From CAZPAH01 sp964584495 (GTDB lineage: Bacteria; Krumholzibacteriota; Krumholzibacteriia; Krumholzibacteriales; Krumholzibacteriaceae): a stretch of DNA of 10,329 nt. This document shows, piece after piece, positions 1-6,099 of the stretch (positions within the stretch are counted from its first letter, which is position 1; each line of letters opens with the position of its first letter). The notes beneath the pieces are model-generated. The model searched no databases and had not been told where the DNA came from. It was given only the letters and a program-made list of their open reading frames with translations. A program made the translations under genes and the position numbers. The stretch covers positions 1 through 10,329 of the forward strand of contig CAZPAH010000102.1 of assembly GCA_964584495.1 (NCBI GenBank), read 5' to 3'.

Positions 1-155
1 TCGAGAATCACAAGGTCCGGCACGATTTCCTTCGCCCGCTTGAGTCCCGACAGTCCATCCGACTCGACCGAGCATTCATATCCCTTAGTTTCCAGCTCGG
101 ATTTAATCAACTCCGACACCAGCTTACTATCCTCAATTATCAGTATCCTTTTCAT
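1..155 (-). CDS. Response regulator receiver domain, N-terminal part (runs off window edge)
   Basis: This is the start of a CheY-like receiver domain, which accepts a phosphoryl group from a histidine kinase. The 51 visible residues begin MKRILIIEDSKLVSELIKSE. They show the first beta strand, the acidic pair E8-D9, the alpha-1 helix, and the third strand DLVIL. The next codon is cut at the window edge after GA, exactly where the phosphoacceptor Asp (about residue 52) should lie. The start is the ATG at 155-153, with an AGGAGAA ribosome site just upstream. That ATG overlaps the stop of the pilin-like stub (ATGA), so the two may be translationally coupled. Whether an output domain follows cannot be seen. 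The family assignment is firm; the target is unknown. Confidence 0.85.
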   Translation of the reverse strand, partial: MKRILIIEDSKLVSELIKSELETKGYECSVESDGLSGLKRAKEIVPDLVIL

Positions 156-352
156 GGCTTCTCCTGCATTCGAGAAACGTGACCCTCGATTCTGCGGCCT
201 GGCTTCCGGCACAGCCCCGCCGTATCGATGACGCCCTGATACGCCGGCAGCGCAACGGCTCCGATCAGCCCAAGGACCACAATCACGATTACCAACTCGA
301 CAAGCGTCCATCCCTCGCGGCTTCGGTATTCTCTCCGGTTAGCTCCATCCAG
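152..352 (-). pseudogene. Type IV pilin/pseudopilin N-terminal stub, truncated, no canonical start
   Basis: The frame encodes a class III prepilin signature: a short charged leader ending REG, then WTLVELVIVIVVLG and a hydrophobic helix ending near ALPAYQG. The prepilin peptidase would cut after the Gly (codon at 313-311). Glu at +5 is present; the usual Phe at +1 is Trp. Only about 33 residues follow the hydrophobic segment before a TGA at 154-152, whereas pilins normally run to 120-160 residues. The tail (DTAGLCRKPGRR onward) is not pilin-like. The frame is open up to tandem TAA codons at 430-425 but contains no ATG, GTG or TTG before the motif. The CTG at 352 would give a typical 14-residue leader but has no well-spaced ribosome site. 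I read this as a decayed or deleted pilin gene fused to the regulator's leader. A short membrane protein with a non-standard start is the alternative. Confidence 0.55.
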
Positions 353-420
353 ACTCCATACTAATCCGGTCCCACCTTTCCACTTCAGAACGTAGAGATC
401 CGAGTTGTTAATTCTTTTTC

Positions 421-455
421 GGAATTATTACGGAAATATTGAGGGGAATTATTAC
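421..455. repeat. 11-bp direct repeat GGAATTATTAC with a related middle copy
   Basis: GGAATTATTAC occurs at 421-431 and again at 445-455, a 24-bp period. A related GGAAATATTGA lies between them at 432-442, giving three A/T-rich units at roughly 11-13-bp spacing, all on one face of the helix. The block lies in the gap between the stop of the FAD oxidoreductase gene (479) and the pilin-like stub, upstream of the response regulator. A regulator-binding array is possible, but chance similarity in A/T-rich DNA is also possible. The rest of the 353-478 gap holds only a weak 5-bp inverted repeat near 460-476. Confidence 0.4.
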
Positions 456-478
456 TTTAGTCCCTGGAAAGGGGACGG

Positions 479-1642
479 CTATTTGAGCGCTTCCGCCTGC
501 CGGGCATCGAAGTCTCGGTAGAAACCGATAGAGGAAAATATATCCTGGTCGATGATGGACCTGCCGTTAACTATCAGGCTGGCCATATTCTTACCGACGC
601 CGGGGCCAAGCATGAATCCCTGACCGCACATGCCGACCTCGAGATAGAATCCCTTCACTTCCTTTACCTCGTCGACGATGATTATACCATCCGGTGTCAT
701 GGGATACAGTCCCCTCCATACACGTCGGATAAGCATGTTCTTAAGCCGTGGAATGAGATCAATCAACCTGCGGGCTATTACCGGCATGAATTCGGAGGTC
801 GAATACTTGTTTCTTCCGGTTATCGGCACTATCGGCGTATAGCAGAATATCACCTGGCCGCGATCGTTCTGCCCGAAATAGAAATTCGCCGTTTTCCGCT
901 CGGGACCGGGCCTTATATCGACGATCAACGGATCGAAGAACCTCTCCATCGGCGCCGAGATACCCGCCTCATGACTGTCCGGCAAGACCGGAATATCGAT
1001 ACCGGCCATCCGTCCTATCTCTTTGGCGGCCGCCCCGGCGGCGTTGATCACGACATTCGAATGGTAGACTCCCTTGGCGGTCCTCACCCCTTTTATCGTG
1101 CCGCTTTCGATTATCAAGCCCGTAACAGCCTCGTTGAATCTGAATTCTGCCCCCCTGTCCCTACTTTCTCTCCAGAATGCCGCGGCCGATTTCAGCGGTG
1201 ATACCTGCCCATCGCCGGGGGAAAAAGTTCCACCCCGCAACCCATTATCATTTATCCCGGGTATCAGTTCCCGGATCCCGTCCGGTCCGACCCAGTCGAT
1301 CTCCAATCCCCGGTTTTTCTGTCCGGGAAGAAGTCCCTTAAGCGCTTCTTCATCACCTTCAGTAAAAACAGGATAGCAGTACCCGCCCGGTATCCACCCG
1401 ATGTCGGTCCCGTGCTTTTCCTCCCAACCCGAGAATATTTCCAGGCTCTGCAGGCAAAGAGAAATCTTCGCTGGATCGGAATGAGTCGCCCTGACCCCTC
1501 CTATTGCGGCTTTGTTCTGACCCTGCCCCGGAGAATGAGCCGAGTCGAGAACAAGAACTTTCAATCCCTCCAACGCAAGAAAATAAGCCGTGGGACACCC
1601 CACGCTCCCAGCACCGATAATTATCGCATCATACATAATCAA
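479..1642 (-). CDS. FAD-dependent amine/amino-acid oxidoreductase, DAO family (HcnC / sarcosine oxidase beta-like)
   Basis: This 387-residue protein belongs to the D-amino-acid oxidase fold family, which oxidises the C-N bond of amino acids or secondary amines using FAD. An N-terminal Rossmann motif GAGSVG is at residues 10-15, with the ribose-binding acidic residue D33. The middle holds the substrate domain. The C-terminal FAD signature includes WRGLYPMTPDG (309-319) and the Gly-rich GMCGQGFMLGPGVG (337-350). Length and motifs fit the beta subunits of sarcosine oxidase, HcnC of HCN synthase and proline or hydroxyproline dehydrogenases. The TTG start at 1642 overlaps the TGA of the upstream Fe-S flavoprotein gene, so the two are coupled and probably form one complex. 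An ATG two codons later (1636), with GGGCGG about 8 bases ahead, is an equally good start. The substrate cannot be deduced. There is no signal peptide, so it is likely cytoplasmic or peripheral to the membrane. Confidence 0.88.
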   Translation of the reverse strand: MIMYDAIIIGAGSVGCPTAYFLALEGLKVLVLDSAHSPGQGQNKAAIGGVRATHSDPAKISLCLQSLEIFSGWEEKHGTDIGWIPGGYCYPVFTEGDEEALKGLLPGQKNRGLEIDWVGPDGIRELIPGINDNGLRGGTFSPGDGQVSPLKSAAAFWRESRDRGAEFRFNEAVTGLIIESGTIKGVRTAKGVYHSNVVINAAGAAAKEIGRMAGIDIPVLPDSHEAGISAPMERFFDPLIVDIRPGPERKTANFYFGQNDRGQVIFCYTPIVPITGRNKYSTSEFMPVIARRLIDLIPRLKNMLIRRVWRGLYPMTPDGIIIVDEVKEVKGFYLEVGMCGQGFMLGPGVGKNMASLIVNGRSIIDQDIFSSIGFYRDFDARQAEALK

Positions 1643-3747
1643 GACCGCCCATCTTTCACCTCTTCAACGCCGGCGAACGCCGAAAGGGGAACCTCCGCGA
1701 TAAATGGTCTTTCCGTCGGTAGTGTCACCATTGAAAGGTCTATCCCCTCCTCCCTGTACAACCTGAGAATCAGCTCGGTGCACGTCTTCCCTCCGCAGGC
1801 TCCCATTCCCGTTCTAACGGTGGCCTTCAGGATATTCATGTCGAGAACTCCCGCCCTGATTTCCGACCTGATCTCGCCGGCCGTTATCCTCTCGCACCTG
1901 CATACGATCGTCTCGTCTGATAACGGTTCCCCGGTAAACGGCTCATTGTGACCCGCCTCAATTTCGAGCTCGAGAAATCCGGCGGTCAGGCTGGCATCGC
2001 TTTCCGGAACCTCTAGCGAGACGAGGTGCCTCTTCGTGTCGCCGGGCGCCTTGACAATCTTTCCCTCGCCGAGCGCTTTCCCCTCCATATCGACGGTTTT
2101 CACGGTCCTGCCTTCTGCGAGGGCCGAAACATCCAGCTCGTACGGTACGACAACGAGCGATCTACCCCCGTCACCATAGCGGGGCCTGACCAGAGTGATG
2201 GCCAGCGCGGGACAGGCCGCAACGCATTTCATACAGCCGGTGCATTCCCCCTGGAACACCGGAAGACCTGTAATAGAGCCATCGGGAATTACTATAGAAC
2301 ATTTACTGCACGAATCGACGCACGGATTGCACGGAATCTCCTCCACGCATCTGATAACGGGAAATACATCCATTTCATAATGCGGAGGTTCGAAGGGAAT
2401 CCTGACTCCAGGTTTGCTACGTAAAACCTCCTCTTTCACGGACCAATCATCGGGGATATCCGCATCGTAACCAAGCGATCTTGCGATCTTCCTGCCCGTG
2501 ATCCGTCCGCTGAATATCGCGGCAGAAGCTTCCGCTATCTCCTCGGAATCCCCGCAGGCAAAGCAATCCACTCCAAACTCCTTGAGTTTCGAGTAAAGCT
2601 CGTTGACGGGAGACAGTCCGACCGCTACGAGAAGCGTATCGACATCGTAATATTTAGCCGTGCCCCGAATCGGTTTGAAATCCGAGTCTACGGCCGCGAT
2701 CACTATACCTTCCAATTGCTCGCTCCCACGGGCTTCGACAACAGTGTGAGAATTGAAAACAGGTACTCCCAGCCGGCGGAGTTTATCCAGATGCACTTTG
2801 TACCCGCCACAATCGGCCATCGCCTCGGCCAATCCTACTACCTTTATGCCGGCCTGAATGGCATGGTACCCCGTGATCAAACCGACATTTCCGCCTCCAA
2901 CTATAAAAAGTCTATCGGTCGGACGGATTAGATCCCTGTTCAGCAGTGTCTGGAATGCCCCGGCACCATATACTCCGGGAAGATCGCAGCCAGGAAATGC
3001 CAGCGTTTTCTCCCGGGCTCCGCAGGATACGAGGACCGCACGCGGACGTACAAGAAAGAATCCCTTCTTGCCGTAAACGCCGACCTTCCGGTCGTAGAAC
3101 GCTCCCACGGCCGTCGCGCCGGTCATAACCGTGACCGAATCGAGCTTGCTCAACTCTTCCGTCAAGATTCTCGCGATCTCGATTCCACGTATGCCGGCAT
3201 AACAATCATCCCGAGAACCGAAAAAAGGATGGGTTTGAAGGGTCAGCTTGCCTCCCAGCTCATTTTTGTCATCCACCAGAAGGGTTTTTATTCCCAGCTG
3301 GCCCAGTTCGCGGGCGGCATTTATACCGGCTGGACCTCCACCAACAACCAAAACATCCGTTTCGATCGTCTCAGTTTTCGCATATTCGGGAATCTCGTCG
3401 AACGCCGGAAGCGATGGAACCCCTTCGCAGCTTTCTACCTTCATTCCCGGCCGTACCACAACCATGCAACCTTTGACAGGAATCCCCTCCAGAAGAACCA
3501 TGCACTGGCTGCATTGGCCGTTAACGCAGAATATCCCCTGTGCGGCTCCGTCACGCGGGTGATGGCCGAACACCTTTATGCCGTTTGCGTAAAGGGCTGA
3601 AGTTATTACTTCTCCCTCCAGTGCCGTCAGCTTTTCGCCGTTAAATGTGAAGTTGATTTCTTTTCTATCCTTGACGGGCAGAATCGGATGACTTTCAAGA
3701 CGGTGCATTTTTCTCTGAGTTGAAGCTATGTTTTCACTCCTTTTCAC
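1639..3747 (-). CDS. Multi-cluster iron-sulfur flavoprotein, HcnA-HcnB / dehydrogenase alpha-subunit-like fusion
   Basis: This 702-residue electron-transfer subunit is probably the partner of the adjacent DAO-type protein. An N-terminal plant-type [2Fe-2S] domain has C74, C79, C82 and C94. Then comes a pyridine nucleotide-disulfide oxidoreductase core, with FAD motif GGGPAG (136-141) and a second nucleotide motif GGGNVG (284-289). A Cys-rich insert (C467, C473, C476, C480, C483, then CTGCMKCVAACP at 502-513) fits one or two [4Fe-4S] clusters. The C-terminus carries a BFD-like [2Fe-2S] site, CRC (616-618) with C651 and C656. HcnA, HcnB and the small ferredoxin subunits are usually separate proteins; here they are one chain. 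It lacks the aminomethyltransferase half of sarcosine oxidase alpha. The GTG start at 3747 overlaps the upstream TGA. A strong AAGGAG lies inside the frame at 3742-3737, so the true start is uncertain; conserved sequence begins only near residue 18. Confidence 0.87.
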   Translation of the reverse strand: MKRSENIASTQRKMHRLESHPILPVKDRKEINFTFNGEKLTALEGEVITSALYANGIKVFGHHPRDGAAQGIFCVNGQCSQCMVLLEGIPVKGCMVVVRPGMKVESCEGVPSLPAFDEIPEYAKTETIETDVLVVGGGPAGINAARELGQLGIKTLLVDDKNELGGKLTLQTHPFFGSRDDCYAGIRGIEIARILTEELSKLDSVTVMTGATAVGAFYDRKVGVYGKKGFFLVRPRAVLVSCGAREKTLAFPGCDLPGVYGAGAFQTLLNRDLIRPTDRLFIVGGGNVGLITGYHAIQAGIKVVGLAEAMADCGGYKVHLDKLRRLGVPVFNSHTVVEARGSEQLEGIVIAAVDSDFKPIRGTAKYYDVDTLLVAVGLSPVNELYSKLKEFGVDCFACGDSEEIAEASAAIFSGRITGRKIARSLGYDADIPDDWSVKEEVLRSKPGVRIPFEPPHYEMDVFPVIRCVEEIPCNPCVDSCSKCSIVIPDGSITGLPVFQGECTGCMKCVAACPALAITLVRPRYGDGGRSLVVVPYELDVSALAEGRTVKTVDMEGKALGEGKIVKAPGDTKRHLVSLEVPESDASLTAGFLELEIEAGHNEPFTGEPLSDETIVCRCERITAGEIRSEIRAGVLDMNILKATVRTGMGACGGKTCTELILRLYREEGIDLSMVTLPTERPFIAEVPLSAFAGVEEVKDGRS

Positions 3748-5678
3748 TGTGATATGGTGATCAGGACCTGGTTTTTCTCGACAGAAGTTCCCGGAGAAAC
3801 CTTGATTGACTTGATCACTCCATTCACACTCGATGTCAGGCTGTTCTGCATCTTCATCGCTTCCAGGATAACCAGGACGTCTCCCTCGCTTACCGTGTCG
3901 CCTTCCTTGACCTCGAATCCCACGACCATACCGGGCATAGGCGCGGTTAAAGTGAATTCGGATCCGTCGGACTCCGAAGAGGGAATATCATCGACCTTGC
4001 CCGCAGCGCTGCTAGAATCTTTTCTCTTTCCAGAATTTTTTTTTACGATTGGAGCGGTTCTGCCGGCGGCTCCCACTCGCGGTTTTCCGCCCGCTTCCTC
4101 GACCTCGATTTTATAGTAATCTCCACCGACGAATACATTGAAAGATCTCAGGCCGCTTCCCTTTTTCGGAATATCGCCGGAAGAGCTGACGGTAACATTG
4201 CCGCTCCGAACCTTGGCCAGCAATTCATCTTCCTTCTTTACGTCTTCGAGGGTAACTGGCTTAACATCTTCCGGCGGATCTTCGAGACCGTATTTCCACC
4301 TAAGGAACCTCATGCCGGTTGTCGGATAGAGCGCGTAAATCAGCACGTCTCTTTCATTCTTTGCCAGTCCCTTCACTGCCTCCCTGGCTTTTTTCATTTC
4401 CGGCTCCAGCATATCGGCCGCACGGCATGTGATCGGCTTTTCGCCCCTCGGATAACCCTTGAGGGCCATCTTCTGAATCTTAGGGTCCATCGGAACCGGG
4501 GGCTTGCCGTAGAGACCGTAAGCGTAATCTTTAACCTGGGCGCTGATCATCTTGTACCGGCCGAAAAGAACGTTCTGGACGGCCTGAATACCGACAATCT
4601 GGCTTGTCGGTGTCACCAGGGGCGGGAATCCCAACTCCTTTCGGGTCCTGGGAAGTTCTTCGTAGACCTCGTTGATCCTATCCAGCGCATCGGCCTCCCT
4701 GAGCTGGCTTACCAGGTTCGTGAGCATGCCCCCCGGGATCTGATGTTCCAGCACTCCCGTATCTATCACCGCCATGCGGGTGTTATTAAGAAAACGCCTG
4801 TATTTGGGTGCAATTTCCTCAAAATAGTTGCCCAGTTCGAACAACCTCTCGAGATCCAATCCCGTATCCCTTGCCGTTCCCCTGAGAGCGGCCACCATGG
4901 GTTCCATCGCAGGTTCGGATGTCCTGAGACCGAATGGAGCCAGCGAACAGTCCAGGACGTCCACACCGGCTTCCACGGCCTTGAGATAGGTCATCGATGC
5001 CATTCCGCTTGTATAATGGGAATGAAGATGAATCGGAATATCGATCTCGCTTTTTAACGCCGTTACAAGATCGTAGGCGTCATAGGGGTTTAGAAGTCCG
5101 GCCATATCCTTGATGCACAGCGAGCCGGCTCCCATATCCTCGAGATTCTTCGCCTTTTCGACGTAATACCGGAGATCGAAAACATCCCCGCCGAGGCGGC
5201 TCTCCGTGAGAGAATAGGAAATCGTACCCTGGATCTCCTTGCCGGCCTTCCTGATGGCTTTGAAAGACGCCTCAAAGTTTCGTTCATCGTTTAGGGCATC
5301 GAAAACGCGGAAAACATCTATGCCCGCTTCGGCGGCCTGGTCGACGAACGAATCGACCACATCGTCCGCATAATTCCTGTAGCCAACGAGATTCTGACCT
5401 CTTAAAAGCATCTGCAGCGGAGTTTTCTTAATCCGTTTCTTCAGCTCGACAAGACGTTCCCAGGGATCCTCATTCAGGAATCTTGTCGCGACATCGAACG
5501 TAGCACCGCCCCATACTTCCATAGAGTGGAAACCCGCTTCATCCATCTTCTCGGCGATGGGAAGCATGTCGGAAGTACGCAGACGCGTGGCAAGGGTCGA
5601 TTGATGTCCATCCCTGAACGTTGTATCGGTTATCCTGACAGGGTTATATGCTTCTGATGTCTTTCGTTTAGCTGGCAT
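3744..5678 (-). CDS. Biotin-dependent carboxyltransferase, oxaloacetate decarboxylase alpha / pyruvate carboxylase subunit B type
   Basis: This 644-residue protein transfers CO2 between a 2-oxoacid (oxaloacetate/pyruvate) and biotin. The HMGL-like TIM barrel starts with the signature DTTFRDGHQS (18-27). Also visible are the Lys of LCIKDMAG (K190, the carbamylated metal-ligand position in this family) and the metal-binding HLHSH (217-221). A PYC/OADA conserved domain follows to about residue 490. After a Ser/Lys-rich linker comes a C-terminal biotinyl domain with EAMKM, biotin on K609. The chain is full length with no damage. The same architecture occurs in OadA of the Na+-pumping decarboxylase and in PycB of two-subunit pyruvate carboxylase. 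Neither a membrane beta subunit nor a biotin carboxylase lies in this window, so direction of catalysis is undecided. It is second in the operon; its stop overlaps the flavoprotein start. The ribosome site before the ATG is weak, which suggests coupling to the upstream small gene. Confidence 0.93.
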   Translation of the reverse strand: MPAKRKTSEAYNPVRITDTTFRDGHQSTLATRLRTSDMLPIAEKMDEAGFHSMEVWGGATFDVATRFLNEDPWERLVELKKRIKKTPLQMLLRGQNLVGYRNYADDVVDSFVDQAAEAGIDVFRVFDALNDERNFEASFKAIRKAGKEIQGTISYSLTESRLGGDVFDLRYYVEKAKNLEDMGAGSLCIKDMAGLLNPYDAYDLVTALKSEIDIPIHLHSHYTSGMASMTYLKAVEAGVDVLDCSLAPFGLRTSEPAMEPMVAALRGTARDTGLDLERLFELGNYFEEIAPKYRRFLNNTRMAVIDTGVLEHQIPGGMLTNLVSQLREADALDRINEVYEELPRTRKELGFPPLVTPTSQIVGIQAVQNVLFGRYKMISAQVKDYAYGLYGKPPVPMDPKIQKMALKGYPRGEKPITCRAADMLEPEMKKAREAVKGLAKNERDVLIYALYPTTGMRFLRWKYGLEDPPEDVKPVTLEDVKKEDELLAKVRSGNVTVSSSGDIPKKGSGLRSFNVFVGGDYYKIEVEEAGGKPRVGAAGRTAPIVKKNSGKRKDSSSAAGKVDDIPSSESDGSEFTLTAPMPGMVVGFEVKEGDTVSEGDVLVILEAMKMQNSLTSSVNGVIKSIKVSPGTSVEKNQVLITISQ

Positions 5679-5719
5679 AAGTTCATCCCAATCCGGACAA
5701 TTATCGAATGAATGGCCTG

Positions 5720-5920
5720 TCAGAGAAGGGAAAATCTCCTGAGACGCACTTTCGAGGGATCTCTTCTATCCGTCAGAACCCGCCTGTTCATCGTCTCTCG
5801 ACGCGAACCCATCTTCCACCGGCTGACAACGGGTCCGAACCTCATCTTCCTCGATTGCTCCTCTGCCTCTATATAAGCTTGAACAGCCGCTGTAATCGCG
5901 GCCATTAAATTCGGGGTCAT
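5720..5920 (-). CDS. Small basic protein, putative carboxyltransferase/decarboxylase accessory subunit
   Basis: This 66-residue soluble protein is the first gene of the operon. The N-terminal part (MTPNLMAAITAAVQAYIEAEE) is an Ala-rich amphipathic helix. The C-terminal half is strongly basic and includes SRWKMGSRRETMNRR. From memory, helices of the type AAITAAVAAY occur in the small subunits or tails (gamma/delta) of biotin-dependent decarboxylase complexes, often followed by a W..AGR..MNxR-like element. I infer that this is an accessory subunit of the carboxyltransferase encoded 41 bases downstream, but I cannot confirm it without a search. The start is well supported: GAGGAGGG lies about 7 bases before the ATG at 5920-5918, and a promoter sits 35 bases further upstream. 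There is no membrane segment, so it is not a typical OadG. Confidence 0.72.
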   Translation of the reverse strand: MTPNLMAAITAAVQAYIEAEEQSRKMRFGPVVSRWKMGSRRETMNRRVLTDRRDPSKVRLRRFSLL

Positions 5921-5954
5921 CGCATTACCCTCCTCGACTAAAAGCCGATAGACA

Positions 5955-5984
5955 AAGATAATTCAGCGTTTTCCCGACTGTCAA
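5955..5984 (-). promoter_or_regulatory. Sigma70-like promoter of the carboxyltransferase-flavoprotein operon
   Basis: On the minus strand, a perfect -35 TTGACA (5984-5979) is followed by an 18-base spacer and -10 TATCTT (5960-5955), four of six matches. The predicted transcript start is near 5948, leaving a leader of about 28 nt that contains GAGGAGGG before the ATG at 5920. It faces away from the glycosyltransferase promoter. Confidence 0.65.
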
Positions 5985-6001
5985 CAAGAATTACCTAAAC
6001 C

Positions 6002-6030
6002 TTTACGTGACCGATGTCGAACCATATATA
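6002..6030 (+). promoter_or_regulatory. Candidate promoter of the glycosyltransferase gene
   Basis: TTTACG (6002-6007) and TATATA (6025-6030) are 17 bases apart, each with four of six consensus matches. The -10 lies inside the 14-bp palindrome at 6021-6034, so a protein bound there would block it. A second possible -10, TATGAT (6064-6069), has no convincing -35. The candidate would leave a leader of about 60 nt before the ATG at 6100. Confidence 0.4.
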
Positions 6031-6038
6031 TGGTCGAA
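6016..6038. promoter_or_regulatory. Operator-like 14-bp palindrome flanked by GTCGAA direct repeats
   Basis: ACCATATATATGGT (6021-6034) is a perfect palindrome. The hexamer GTCGAA occurs at 6016-6021 and again at 6033-6038, overlapping both ends. The site covers the predicted -10 of the plus-strand gene and lies about 35 bases upstream of the -35 of the minus-strand operon, a sensible place for a dimeric regulator of either or both. No regulator gene is adjacent. Confidence 0.45.
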
Positions 6039-6099
6039 GGACTTAGGTCACACAGGCCGTTTATTATGATACTCCTTGGAGAATGGAGATACAACAACA

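Noticed and set aside
460..476. Inverted repeat GTCCC/GGGAC just after the operon's last stop codon as a terminator
   Set aside because: The stem is only 5 bp with a 7-nt loop and no T run follows on the minus strand, so intrinsic termination is not supported.
1412..1951. Open frame of 179 codons on the plus strand across the junction of the two flavoprotein genes
   Set aside because: It is antisense to two genes with intact cofactor motifs and shows no domain of its own.
1639..3747. Assignment as sarcosine oxidase alpha subunit
   Set aside because: The N-terminal ferredoxin and nucleotide domains fit, but the C-terminal aminomethyltransferase half is absent and is replaced by Fe-S modules.
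3744..5678. Assignment as 2-isopropylmalate synthase or HMG-CoA lyase
   Set aside because: The barrel is shared, but the PYC/OADA domain and the C-terminal EAMKM biotinyl domain place it with biotin-dependent carboxyltransferases.
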